DNA from: Rhipicephalus microplus
Taxonomy: Eukaryota; Arthropoda; Arachnida; Ixodida; Ixodidae
DNA: 64,000 nt
Assembly: GCF_043290135.1 (NCBI RefSeq)
Contig: NC_134705.1
Coordinates: 100,380,239 to 100,444,238 of the forward strand
Reading direction: 5' to 3'
The translations under genes and the position numbers were made by a program. Each line of letters begins with the position of its first letter. Positions within the stretch are counted from its first letter, which is position 1. Under the pieces are notes generated by a model. It was not told where the DNA came from, searched no databases, and saw only the letters and a program-made list of their open reading frames with translations. Positions 23,100-36,545 of the stretch are shown one piece after another.

Positions 23100-24296
23100 T
23101 CATGGACGAGGGGCATTAGGCGAAAATCCACGGAGACCCACACGACGGTATGGACATGTTCTGTAGACGTGTCTGGCTTCCCCGCAGTGGAAACAAAGGG
23201 GCCTGTGGTCGGGTGTACGCCAGATGTCACTCTTTCTCTGTCTTGCTTCGGCGATCAACGGTGAGCTGCGAGGACGGAAGTCTACCTCCATTTGCTGAGC
23301 GTGTCGCTCATTGGGGTGAAATACGCTGGTTGAACTGCACAATGGAGGACGTCACACTGCTTCCGCGTAGCTCATCTCGACGCTGTGCCTCTGTTGTGGC
23401 GCCTCTGACGGTTGGGGAGCGTGAACGGCTTGCCGTAGCTCGGCGCGTACCATCTCCGCAATGGAGAGCTGATCTACAGGTGAAGCAGTCACCTGCATCT
23501 TTTGTAGCTCTTCCTTAATGAGAGCTCTGATAAGCTCTCGCAATGCGCTGATGTCATTGCCGAGAGTGACAGAACTGACCTCCCTTGGGTGTACACCACG
23601 ATTACAATGCCTGGCACGCTGTTGAAGGGCCCTCTCCATGGCAGTGGCTTCCTCATGGCACTCCGCAAGTGTCGCAGGCGGGTTTCGAATCAGGCCGGCA
23701 AAAATCTCTTCTTTGACACCACGCATTAGGTGGCGAACTTTCTTGGATTTGGACATAGAGGCCTCCGCACGCCTGAAAAGCCGATCCATGTCCTCTACGT
23801 AAGTCGTCACCCTTTCGTTAGGGCCTTGAACCCTTGCCTCTATAGCACGCTCCGCTGTCTCTTTCCTGTCCTCTCGGGCAAATGCCTTGAGGAACTGCCG
23901 GTGAAACTCATCTCATGACGTAAGCGCTGCTTCATGGTTCTCAAACCACGTTTTCGCGGAGTCCTCCAGGAAGCAGTACACCTAGCGTAGCTTACGCTCA
24001 GGGTTCCAATCGTTGATGACGGCGACCCGGTCGAAATGCTCGAGCCAGTCGGCATCTTCAAAAGCAGCTCCGTGAAATGTCTTCGGCGTCTTGGGCTGGT
24101 TGACAACCAGGTGGGCTGGTGCTGGTGCGGTGACGTTAGGCGGTGTTTGATTCCTAGTCCTTTGACGTTCAGGCAGCAAACCGTGCTGTGGCTCGAGTCC
24201 CTGGAGACGACGGCTGGAACGTACGTGCACAGGGGTAAGCTCGGCTGAGCTACTCGTTGGACTTGCGTCAGGGGTGCTCTCAGGGGACCGCATCAT
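23100..24296 (-). pseudogene. Ty3/gypsy gag remnant
   Basis: Disrupted Gag in pieces at 23982-24296, 23840-24106, 23352-23810 and 23100-23342. The N-terminal piece has a FHGAAFEDADWLEHFDRVAV block corresponding to FHGEEYEDVEDWLEQFERVA in the intact element. The middle piece has KVRHLMRGVKEEIFAGLIRN, and the last piece retains a CX2CX4HX4C zinc knuckle (CFHCGEARHVYRTC). At least two frame changes separate the pieces. Gag would form the virus-like particle and bind RNA; this copy is non-functional. Confidence 0.88.
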
Positions 24297-24302
24297 CTAC
24301 CG

Positions 24303-24320
24303 TACCCCGCACTTCCACCA
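24303..24320 (-). promoter_or_regulatory. Primer-binding-site candidate, decayed gypsy
   Basis: In minus sense TGGTGGAAGTGCGGGGTA lies about 6 nt inside the 5' LTR. It matches TGGTGGACGTGCTGGGTA in the intact element at 16 of 18 positions, and TGG is the expected complement of a tRNA CCA end. The tRNA is not identified. Confidence 0.6.
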
Positions 24321-24326
24321 GAAAAC

Positions 24327-24481
24327 TTCACAAGAACACAGGTACGCAGGTACAAAATAGGGCGTTTACTTTCGTAACCCAAGGGCCAAAAACGCGAACA
24401 CCAGAGCACGTGCACAAAGAACTACTTCGTTGTCCTCCTCAGAGGCTGGCTATCATAGTTGCCAGCCTATACCTTGCGTCA
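24327..24481 (-). repeat. 5' LTR of decayed gypsy element
   Basis: Partner of 17924-18077. Its inner end (TTCACAAGAACAC on plus) has diverged from TGTCGCAAGGACAC, so the exact inner boundary is uncertain by a few bases. Confidence 0.85.
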
Positions 24482-24485
24482 ATAT
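24482..24485. repeat. ATAT target-site duplication (right)
   Basis: ATAT directly after the right LTR; partner of 17920-17923. Confidence 0.7.
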
Positions 24486-24499
24486 GTTCATTATTTAGC

Positions 24500-24765
24500 T
24501 TTTAATAATAATAATATTCTTCGTAATATCTAAAGACCATACAGCACATACGATTTGAGACAAGCCGTAGTCGAGGGAGCTAAAAAATATCAGGTCCTCT
24601 TATTTTCTTTAGCGTGCATTCTTTCGCGCATTGCACAGCACACAGGCCTCTGCAATTCTACCTCCTTCGAAGTGCTACCACCACAGCCGGGATCGAACCC
24701 GCAAACTTCGGGCCAGCAGCCACGCGTTGCAAATGCTACGTCACTGCGGCTGACATGCTTTATAT
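24500..24765 (-). repeat. Diverged Ruka-like SINE
   Basis: The plus strand shows a TAATAATAATAAT tail, a diverged body (GCCGTAGTCGAGGGAGCT, ACACAGGCCTCTGCAATTCT) and the reversed tRNA-like head (CCGGGATCGAACCCGCAAAC with the B-box, then GCCAGCAGC). It abuts the right end of the gypsy insertion. Confidence 0.7.
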
Positions 24766-24769
24766 GTCT

Positions 24770-27696
24770 GCTGTTTTTCTTTATTTTTTGACAGGTAGCA
24801 AGCTTAACGGGTGCCACGCACTCAAAATCTAGGCAAACACCAAGAATTTATGCGCTCAGAAGTCCACCTCTACAGCTGAACTGTTTCGTTCAGGAGAGGA
24901 GTTCATGCTTTCTTTATTTTGCTTCAGTCATTTCAGTAACTGCAGCAATGGTATATGCATTCACGAGCAAACGTCGTCTGGTGTTTTATCATAAGTGCAA
25001 ACAACTAATCCACGAAACTCAGAGTGGCTTGTCCCGTTTCATAGCGTATTAGAGTTTATGGAATGCTATAGAGTGGTTGGTTTAGTGTTAGAGTACCAGG
25101 TAGAGAACATACTCTCGTTTTTTTCTTCAACAGCAGTGAGTACACAAAATTACACGATGATTCAGTTTGCGCGCACCATGGATTCTCATGTCGAAATACA
25201 GGGCTGTGAATGTTACGACATTGCACAAAGATTAAAACAAGTGTCAGACCTTTCCGTGCACTAGTTCAAATAGACTATTTATTTTTCTTTATTATTTTCT
25301 ATATTTATATTCCAGGCCAATATGCTGAATCATGCGGGAAGTGCAATACAATGACAAGCTAACCAGAACATGACGAAAATGCAAAAAAAGAATAAAACGG
25401 CAAAAAACCATCCTGGAACATATATCCATATTTCAAGAAAGAAAATGCTTGCTCAGTTTAATAGAAAAAAAGAACATTTTGGTGAAAAACTCACCTCCAC
25501 TGTGTAACTTTAAATGTCATGACGCCACAGCAATTACTGTTCTTGGGAAAGAAAGTGGAAATCCTTGACAAGAGTATGCAATACATTAAAGTATTAGGTA
25601 CCTCTCAAACATAACAGCATCCATATCTTCAAAATGTGTTTACTGTTTGAACAACAGTAGTGCTGAGGGTTGAAAAGTCAGTAAAATGTAGTAAAATTTT
25701 TAGCCGTCAACGCCGCTTCTCGCTGCTTCCTTTCAAAGTTCCAAGGTAGAGCATCGCGGTGCGTGGCTGCACGTCACTATCGCTTCTGCGGGTACAGTGT
25801 CACAAGAAAGTCATGAACAGCGTCATCTTGTGTCGTTTCGCCACCACCACTCCGGAAACAATGAGGCACGACACGCCTGCGAAGACCTAAGATCGTTAAT
25901 GGCGAACACACCGCCGTTGTCCGGCATGCAGCAGACTGCGGGGGTCAACGATCACGCTCGCCCAGCTCGTGGTGGTGCGAACAGTGCCTTCACGTTGCAA
26001 GGCTCCCCTATTGTGTCTGAGGCGACCACCACTGGCGCCGAATGACGTACTGCCGTGGTCTAGTAGCTCGCAAAAGTGCAACGTTGCTGTGCAACTAGCG
26101 CTTTTTTCGGTTGCTCACGTTGGTATTATGGTTGCTGTTCGATACTATTTCGTTTTGATCAACGCAGTAGCGCGAGTATACATTGTGCAGCAATGAGCTG
26201 TGAAAAGCAACGTAAGCATACAGTTTCACAATAGCCATGAACGTAACCTCATCTTTAGCTGGACATGCAGCTCGTGGCTTACGGTGCCAGAATACCGACT
26301 CGATCTTTAAATTGGCAAAGAATGTTCCATAAAAGGTATATTTAGCAAAAACCGGAACACGGGAGGCTACGCTGCACTCGAAGTTGCAACAAATTGCCTT
26401 GACATTTGATATATTCATCGTGTACGTTGATCCCAATGTATTGTAGCAAACTGGACTAGTCAGGACATACTCATGCCAGTCCGCATAGATGAGTCCGCAG
26501 CTGAGCTAAAGAACACAGCTGTAGTGGCGAGGCACAAGAGCCAACGCACGCGTGAAATCGCTGAAGAGTTACAAAAGTCAGGTGCGTGTGCCAGCTTTCA
26601 ATTGCTCTCACAGATGCTGAAGTTTCATGTCTAGAGCATACGTAAGTAGAAGCGTGGTTGGGGTAACTAAGGTTTTGTTAGTGCTTTCCTTCCAGTGCAT
26701 GTATGCCCCATTTTTTCGATTAAACTTTCAGTTGTTAGACAGCGCTTGCCTCGTGTTCCTTCTTGTATTTCATCTCCTATATGCTTTGACAATCAAGAGT
26801 GCTGAAGACAAATATTTCGTATGACGCGTGTTATCTTATTTTTATTTTGATGCGTAATTTCTAGTTCGTATAGAAAACAGAAGTTCAGGGATCAATAGAG
26901 GCTTCAAAAGATGAGAAACTTTGTACAAGAGGTGCCTCTGGTGGCGAAATTTCGACAATGGCCTTGTTTTTTTCACTGCACTAGCAGTTGCTGCGTTTAA
27001 AAAGACAAGACCAGGTGTCTAAACGTCAACTCCAGCAGTTCCCCCTGATCAAAATTTCCATTCACATTATGACGTGTTCTTACATATAACTAACCCCTTC
27101 TATACCAATTGAAAAAAAAACGTAGCAGAAAACCAACATAAATGACAAAAAAAAGAGGTGGCAGGAGCTCACTTCCAATTGTGCGTCATAGTTGAAATAT
27201 TTTTTCGACAATTTCCCAAAATTACCTTTAGTCCGTTGTTACCTCTTGGCGCTTCAGCTATTTAAGACACGAAATACCAGCTAGCGTGTGCTCCCATACC
27301 TTGCTTTAGAAGTTAGCGCCAGCCTCAAGTTCTTGGCGTTCAGAACTACAATTTAATTCATAGAAATTAATCGATTAGCCCAATAAAACGCTTAACCAAG
27401 CAACGAGTCTTCGACAAACCTGAGGCCGCAGTCCCGAACTTTGTTCCCGTAAAGGCCGGGAGAGTAAATAAGGTTGCAGCGAGAAGTAAGGCGGATATAT
27501 CGAACAAAATTTGAGATATTTGGAGGCCATTCGGAGATTGCCACATGTTCAAATAATCCGCGCAGTTATCATGGACAAAAGCTGTGGTAGTCGGGCTGAG
27601 CGTACAGACGACAAGGTCGTACTTGACCGTCAACTATGTGATGTGGTACCGGCGGAACTGCGTTCCGAGGTGAAGAAACCAGAGCTCACAATATGC
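24770..27696. other. Non-coding stretch
   Basis: No supported gene. The 82-codon plus frame at 25797-26045 lies in a GC-richer patch but shows no motif. Confidence 0.4.
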
Positions 27697-27709
27697 GGGC
27701 AAAAACTCA

Positions 27710-27947
27710 TTGATTGATATGTGAGGTTTAACGTCCCAAAACCACCATATGATTATAAGAAACCTCGTAGTGAAGGGCTTTGTAAATTTTGACCACTTAT
27801 GGTTCTTTACGTGCCCCCAAATCTGAGCACATGGACCTGCAGCTTCTTTGCCTCCATCGAAAACGCAGCCGCCACAGCCGGGATTCCATCCCGTGACCTG
27901 CGGGACAGCAACTGAGTACCTTAGCCATGACACCACCGGGGCGGGGC
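27710..27947 (-). repeat. Ruka-like SINE with target-site duplication
   Basis: A nearly full minus-strand copy, with a body containing GTTTAACGTCCCAAAACCAC and AAATCTGAGCACATGG and a tRNA-like head (CCGGGATTCCATCCCGTGAC). Flanks GGGCAAAAACTCA (27697-27709) and GGGCAAGACCTCA (27948-27960) look like a 13-bp target duplication with two mismatches. Confidence 0.88.
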
Positions 27948-28616
27948 GGGCAAGACCTCAAGAAGCTTCTGCATTTTCCTGGAACTTTGGTTTCATGGCG
28001 CCGTAGAGAAGCGTGGCGCGACGTGTCGTCGCCACGCGGGAAGCACCCAAGGACACCAAGTTGTGAGAATAAAAGGCCCGAAATGAACAGACATTTATTA
28101 TGTGCGTAATTAGGCTCATGACAGGGCGACGATGTCGGTCGGTCGGTTGTTCCTTAGTACCCTGGCTCAACCCACCACGACGAATGCTCCATGAAACAGG
28201 TGGTATCATATTCTTGAGATAAGTTTATTTTACCACCTGAATATGTTAAGACAAGAAAGTTTTAAGAAGTAGGTATAATTGTTCCAATTCAAGATTCTCT
28301 GTCTTTACGTCTCATACGCGGACTTCATGCACACTGTCCTATACAAGCTAACGTTACCATTTATATGAAGTATTTTATTATATTTCATACGTGTGTCATC
28401 TGAATGGAATCGAGCGTCTGCGGGCCGCGTGTTTCAGAGTCTCTTGTGCGAAGACCTGATATCAGTACATCAAAAAATTGAATAAATTACAAAATTTTGT
28501 CTTAGTGTTGTAAATCACTATTACCTTTCTACGACGTATACTCATACCCCCAATAACAGCAATAACGCAACGCCCTTACGGCTCACAAACAAGTAATGGA
28601 AAGATCCTTGAAGTTA

Positions 28617-30895
<2,279 letters not shown>

Positions 30896-32530
30896 TTTTA
30901 TTTATTTATTTATATACCTTAAGGGCCTCTAGGGCATTACATAAGGGGGTTTCATGCAGTAATCAGTGACAACAGCAATTTTTAACAAGAAAAGAAGACA
31001 AGAAAACATGCGCAGGATACAGAGTCTGTCAACCAAGATAAGCAAGAAATAACACAGCAAGGTTTCCTCAAGTGAACACATTGAAAAAGCTGCTCGACAC
31101 GTTATACAGCAATGCCTAAGATTGTCACATTCAAGGAACGCAAATAATGCAGACTGGAAAGATGATTGCTGTGTATGCGTTACAATGCTGGCAGGCAGAG
31201 CGTTCCACTCGGTTATCGCTAAGACAAGGGATAAGTATTGGTGTTTTTTGTGCGAGAAAGTATAGGTTCAATTTTATGATCATGGTCAACGCGTGAGAAA
31301 ATGTACAAAGCAGGGTGAATGAACGTATGGCGGAACGGCGAATCCCGGTGGTTATAATTTGTGGAAGAAAGATAAGCGGAAATATTTCCTGCGCATGGCA
31401 AGAGGGGGGAGATTAAATTTTTTCCTAATGAATGACACACTTTCATAGCGGGAATAACATGACAAAATAAATCGCGCGGCTTTGTTTTGGACAGTTTCTA
31501 GCATATCAGTAAGGGTTGCTGTGTGGGGGTGCCATACAATGGAAGCATATTTTAGGGTTGGCCGGATAACAGTATTGTATGCGTGAAGTTTGGTGTCTTT
31601 GTTTGCGAGTTTCAGGCGGCGCTTAAGAAGACCAAGTTTCCGTAGTGCTTTCACGGTAATGTATTCTACGTGGCTAGTCCAGGTTATATCAAAGTGGAAT
31701 AAAATACCTTGATATTTTATCGATGGAACTGTCTGAATTACCAAGTTGTTTATGACATACTCATTGGGCGAAGGATGTGCAATGGATGAAAAGCGTACGT
31801 GTTTGTTTTGTTTACATTTATTTCCATTTGCCGTAAATGGCACCATTCTGATAATTTTGTCAAGTCAGACTGCAAGATGTTCACGTCGTTTGGTTCGGTG
31901 ATTTCCCTATAAATTACGCAATCGTCTGCAAAGAGGCGCAGTGAAGAGCTAATATTGGATCTGATATCATTAATATAGACTATAAACAACAGAGGGCCTA
32001 GTACGGATCCCTGGAGTGCCCCGGATTTGACGGGTCTGGGAGTAGAGATAACGTTGTTAAGTTTAAGTGTCTGCACCCCGTTAGTAAGAAAACCGCTTAC
32101 CCACTGGGTTTTTTATCGTCTAGCCGTAGATTACAGATTTTAGTCATCAACCTTTTGTGTTGCACGCTGTCAAACGCTTTAGGAAAATCTATAAAAATTG
32201 CGTCAGTTTAGCGGAAGTTATTCAGAGAATCATTAAGGTCAGTTACCAATTCGAACAGCTTAGTTTCGCACGAGCGGTTATTGCGGAAGCCATGTTGGTT
32301 ATCTATTAGCAAGTTATTTTTATTGAGGTGAGATACGATGTGCGTAAACAGAATATGCTCGAGTATTTTGCACGAAATAGAAGTAAGAGAGATTGACCGG
32401 TAATTATTCGCACATGATTTTAACCTAGATTTGAATATAGGTACCACTAATGCTGACTTCTAATCATCTGGGACGCAACCTGTGTTCAAGGAATGCTGAA
32501 TTATTAGTTTCAATAGGTACGATGATTTTT
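30896..32530 (-). mobile_element. 5'-truncated CR1/Jockey-like LINE (second copy)
   Basis: A minus-strand non-LTR retrotransposon. The 3' end in minus sense reads GCCCTAGAGGCCCTTAAGG and then a tail of TAAA/AAAT repeats (TTTATTTATTTATTTA on plus at 30898-30913). RT motifs are present but frameshifted. It is related to the element at 2851-4800 but not a close copy; both have a GCCCT...GGCC...TAAGG 3' terminal block. The 5' end is lost near 32.53 kb. Confidence 0.85.
31219..32447 (-). pseudogene. LINE reverse transcriptase remnant, frameshifted
   Basis: Pieces in different frames: 32208-32447 (NNYRSISLTSISCKILEHIL and QHGFRNNRSCETKLFELVTD), 31750-32076 (ALQGSVLGPLLFIVYINDI and the catalytic LFADDCVIY), 31352-31846 (IKYQGILFHFDITW, KLGLLKRRLKLA, ASIVWHPHT) and 31219-31446 (C-terminus). 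The SGAPQG-type motif reads SGALQG. Multiple frameshifts mean no functional protein. No endonuclease domain is present. Confidence 0.85.
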
Positions 32531-32789
32531 GAGCGCTTAATTTCAGAAGTTTGGAGCTAATGTACCTTGATTACATGAAATGTCGGTCCTTGCGCCCACA
32601 TACAGTCACGCCCAATCTCGTTCGCAACAATGCACCTGCTGTTGAAACTGTTCCGAAGCTGGACGAAACCAAAAACTATTTCATCGTGTTCAGGAAACTG
32701 GTACTTAAGAATTTGACACGCATGCGAAAACTACGATGTTGTTACTAATGTTTTTTACTGGGCGTTGGCGTTCGCACAGTGCCAGGACC

Positions 32790-32885
32790 TGTTGCATTTC
32801 GCCTCCGATGAAATATGACCAGCACCACCGGGATCGAACCCTCTACCTCTACTATTCTAACAGCAGCAGAGCACTACAACTTTTG
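32790..32885 (-). repeat. SINE/tRNA-like head fragment
   Basis: GACCAGCACCACCGGGATCG followed by AACCCTCTACCT resembles the reversed B-box end of the Ruka-like SINE head. Short and diverged. Confidence 0.45.
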
Positions 32886-33009
32886 TACTACCGATGCGTA
32901 CGGTTTTAAAAATACGGGTAACCGGAGAAAGTGTCTCGCTCACTTTTTTTCTTTTTGTAGTTGTTGTCGCCGCCATGTACCTAGTATTGTCAGGCATAGA
33001 AAGAGATAG

Positions 33010-33780
33010 CGAAATAGAGAGGAAAGGCAGAGAGGTTAACCAATCTTGGCTCGGTTGGCTACCCTACACTTGAAGGGGTGAGGTAGTAACTTAAAGATAG
33101 ACACAAAAGAAGAGTAAGAAAGAGTTCGAAGACTACTCAGCCTTAGACTACCCAGCACGGTCTCACACTGTTCTTACACAAGCACTTTTGCAGTCCGGTG
33201 GTCCTTAAGAAGCACAAGGGAGCTTTCGTGGCTTTGCGCTTATGCAAAACTGTCGGCCAAGGTCTCATGACCTTTTCTGGGTTGTCTTTTCTGGGTCATC
33301 TTCAATCCAGATGACGGAGTTTGGCTTTCATAACACCTCGTTCAGAGTGGTATGCCGGGCAGTGGCATAGAATGTGCTCAAGCGTATCCTCGCAGGAGCA
33401 AATGTTGCATGCCGAACTGCTTGCCATTCTAAGGAAACAAGAATACGCATTCGGAGATGCCGCGCCCAACCTCATGCGACACAGCAAAATTGAATTCAGT
33501 GCGTCGTGGGAGCCTGGAGGCAAACATAGTTCAAGTTTGGGTCGATCAAATACAGGCACGCGTTAAATAAACCCTGCGTACACCATTGTATGAGAGTTAT
33601 ACGGTGATCAAGTGATTGTAGGCTCTGCACAGCATCCGTTCTCAAGAGTGATATGGGCGTGCGCAGGTCTTGGTCATGAGCCGATCGAGCAGCTTCATCC
33701 GCGTGGTCATTGCCGACAATGTCGGGAGCAGTTTGAACATGACAGCCATGCTGCAGTTAATGTTTAGCGCTATTGTAGGT
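33010..33780 (-). pseudogene. I/R1-like LINE 3' remnant (RNase H and Cys/His tail)
   Basis: In minus sense, about 33670-33720 reads NDHADEAARSAHDQ, matching the last motif of a LINE RNase H domain (H-A-D-x-A-A). The frame 33302-33559 continues to LCRMRLGAASPNAYSC and then CNICSCEDTLEHILCHCPAY, the Cys/His tail seen in I/R1-type ORF2 proteins. The 3' UTR follows and ends near 33010 with GGTTAACCTCTCTGCCTTTC. The reverse transcriptase and endonuclease are absent, so this is a 5'-truncated fragment. Clade placement is inferred. Confidence 0.75.
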
Positions 33781-34581
33781 AATAATACTAAGAACAGCAG
33801 CTTTATTATACCGTCTGCCTATTGTTTTTTTTTTACTTGCACACAGGCTGCCAGAAATCAGCGATAATTTTGTTTGTGCTGTGTCAGTGGTGGTGCTTGT
33901 TGATATGGCAGTGATGGTGAGCGCGAAACCACACGCCTACATCGCACTCGCCAGTTTTTCCCACGAAAACTGCTTCTTAGCTACAAATCGTAAGGTGCAT
34001 GTGATAACTGTTTGTTTTTTCTTTCCGGTTGTTCCCAGCCTAACGCAAAATCTCAAGCCTACATGATTACGAAACAACCATGTACAACGCTCCCAATTCA
34101 AAAGGGTCCGACAAGATTCACCCGATAAGGTTTCATGCATCCGCACGCGTGTGCCCCTCTTTGAGGCGTGATTCAGCTAGAGAAATAGTTTGTATTCTGT
34201 GTGCGAACAACTGTCGTAGGTTTAAAGTGAAATAGATATAAGAGGGATGCTTATCTGTACGTCTTATCTGTACGTTTTCACAATGTTCTGCAATTGGGTG
34301 TTCCCCCACTTCCTTTTGTTGTTGGTGGGGTTGTTGTTTGCGGTCTCGGCGTGAGAAACTTAAAGTGAACTCGTAGAATCGTACGCCAAGGAAAAAAATA
34401 GTATAAAGTTTTAAGCCTCAAAAAATACTTAGTTGAGACACTAAACGCTTTTCAAGTACCTTTGTGAACTGTGCCTATGCGAAACCTTTGTGACAAAAAC
34501 GTGAAAAGTAATATTACATAAGATCTTCAAGTGGCAAGCGCGAATAGCGAACAACTCGCTCCTCCTACTACATGACATCTG

Positions 34582-34823
34582 ATTAATTGATTTGTGGGGT
34601 TTAACGTCCCAAAACCACTATATGATTACGAGAGACGCCGTAGTGGAGGGCTCCGGAAATTTCGACCCCCTGGGGTTCTTTAACGTGCGCCCAAATCTGA
34701 GCACACGGGCCTACAACATATCCGCCTCCATCGGAAATGCAGCCGCCGCAGCCGGGAATCGAACCCGCGACCTGCGGGTCAGCAGCTGAGTGCCTTAGCC
34801 ACTAGACCACCGCGGCGGGGCTT
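34582..34823 (-). repeat. Full Ruka-like SINE with target-site duplication
   Basis: A complete minus-strand SINE. The tRNA-like head in minus sense reads GCCCCGCCGCGGTGGTCTAG (A-box) and GGGTTCGATTCCCGGC (B-box), followed by the conserved body. Flanking CTACATGACATCTG (34568-34581) and CTACATGATATCTG (34824-34837) are a 14-bp target duplication with one mismatch, so it was placed by LINE machinery. Confidence 0.93.
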
Positions 34824-34839
34824 CTACATGATATCTGGC

Positions 34840-36330
34840 TGTCACGCTAATTTATTTAGCTTCACTGAGACTACCCGTCCAGGAATAAAAGATAAAAGAA
34901 AATGTTTGTTCAGCTATTTGTTTCGCACTTCAGTTTCCTTCATCCCGTAGAGACTTGTTTCATTCACCAGCCTTTGTTCAAGGTTGAGACCACCGGCGTA
35001 GCTTGTATTGTTTTGCGTGCGAACAAGTACACCGAGATGACGCAACGCGATGAGAGAGTGGATGCTAGGAACTCGAACAATGCCATTAACGCAGGACGAC
35101 TAGCGTGAGAAACGTGCTGTGTGCGACTGAAAAGCAGTTACGAAACGGCGCGAATGCCTCGCGCGCATAATGCTAAATAGCGTTGGACATATTGAAATTC
35201 CTGAACTAACACGCTGTTTATGGTTGTTTTTCTCTTTTAACTACATCTTTTAGTTACTTGTAAAGACCACAGTTGTGCCACTCTGCCGTGCGAATTGTGT
35301 AGCACCTGATAACTGATGCGTCTACTGTAAGAGAGGTCACTCTGATCAAAGAAGTGTATCCACGTCTTGTCTCAACAGGTTTTGAGACGGTGGTTAAACT
35401 GCCCCCTGCACCAGTGGCTTCACAAAAAAAAAAGGTGGTTTAAGCAAATTGGGGTGAAGGTTTGTTCATGAAATGAAAGGAAGCAAAAATGCAAAAAGGA
35501 AAAGAGACGCCAGAAAGTAGAGGCCATATTCTAGCATAAATGGGCTCACAACCACACCAGGCCAGGTTAGTCTATTGTATTAAGAAAAAAAAATAAGAAC
35601 CTATACGTGAGTAACGGCACTAGGAATCAAACACATTATTCTCGATACGTGCTCGAGTTCAATTTGAATGCATATTTTATTGATAACTCTCAATATTTTG
35701 AAAGCGATACACGAAGGAACGGCATGCGAAGTTTGCCAAATCGGCAGCTCCTTGGAAGTTCTTTGAAAACCATATAAGAGCGATGGTCACAGGTAGGTGT
35801 TTGAAGTCATTATACGTTGTTTATTATAGTTTACTCCTTGAATATATAACGATGCATCATGATCTTACAAGAACTGCAGTGCCTTGGATGTATGCCATCA
35901 TGACGGGAAGGCCTTCGTGGAGGTGTAACATTTGTTCTGGATGACAATCACGTTGGTTGAAGAGGCTATGCGTGCTCGAACGGTTACTGACGCTACAAAC
36001 GACAATCAAGCGGTGACACTCCTATTAAATACTTTAGCTGAACTGCAAGCTCGAATGGAACATTCGCTTGTCGCCATCATTAAAAAGAGAGAGAAGAAAA
36101 AAATATCAGAAAGGTAGTGAGGTTAACTAGAGTAACGCGGATAGTATGACAGTATAGGGTACTGCTATTCTGTAAATATTCAAGAAAGTTTATTTGTGCT
36201 TTGTATAACTCAGCGGTCTCCCAAACTAGAACACTTTAAAAGAATGTTTTGTAGCTGAGAAACATGACTTGTTACAGTTGACGCCGTCGTAGCGTACGCA
36301 ATGTTTGATTTTATAAGGCGTGCATATGTA
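34840..36330. other. Non-coding stretch
   Basis: No supported gene. The segment at about 36080-36140 (GAAAGGTAGTGAGGTTAACT) resembles the 3' terminal block of the LINE at 33010 and may be a short LINE tail. Confidence 0.4.
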
Positions 36331-36342
36331 CAGCATGGAAAG

Positions 36343-36545
36343 TGTTTTTTTTATTATTTCCCACAATAATAGTGAGGATTAACAGGCACTGACACTGAGG
36401 AAAATACAAGGGATGTTATCAGTAGTCATTGCATTGTATATTTGAAGCAGAAATAGTGGACGGAAAGACAACTTGCCACTGGCAGGATGCGAACTAGCGA
36501 CCTTCGAGTAAAGCCTCCGATGCATTACCAACCGAGCCATGGGGG
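36343..36545 (-). repeat. Second tRNA-derived SINE family
   Basis: In minus sense the head reads ATGGCTCGGTTGGTAATGCA (A-box) and then TCGCTAGTTCGCATCCTGCC (B-box), like a decayed tRNA. The body is AAGTTGTCTTTCCGTCCACT and onward. It differs from the Ruka-like family in both head and body. No clear target duplication was identified. Confidence 0.6.

Larger units (their letters stand above)
17924..24481 (-). mobile_element. Decayed Ty3/gypsy LTR retrotransposon
   Basis: A complete but inactive element on the minus strand. Near-identical 154-155-bp repeats lie at both ends, termini read TGTCGC and GCGTCA on the plus strand, and both sides are flanked by ATAT (17920-17923 and 24482-24485). Internal order in minus-strand sense is 5' LTR, primer-site candidate, gag remnant, protease, RT, RNase H, integrase, about 1.2 kb of extra sequence, polypurine tract, 3' LTR. 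The LTRs differ by about six substitutions plus small indels, so this insertion is older than the element at 55.7 kb. Confidence 0.9.

Noticed and set aside
34740..34823. Stand-alone tRNA gene on the minus strand
   Set aside because: The A- and B-box-like head is joined to the SINE body and flanked by a target duplication, so it is a SINE and not a tRNA gene.
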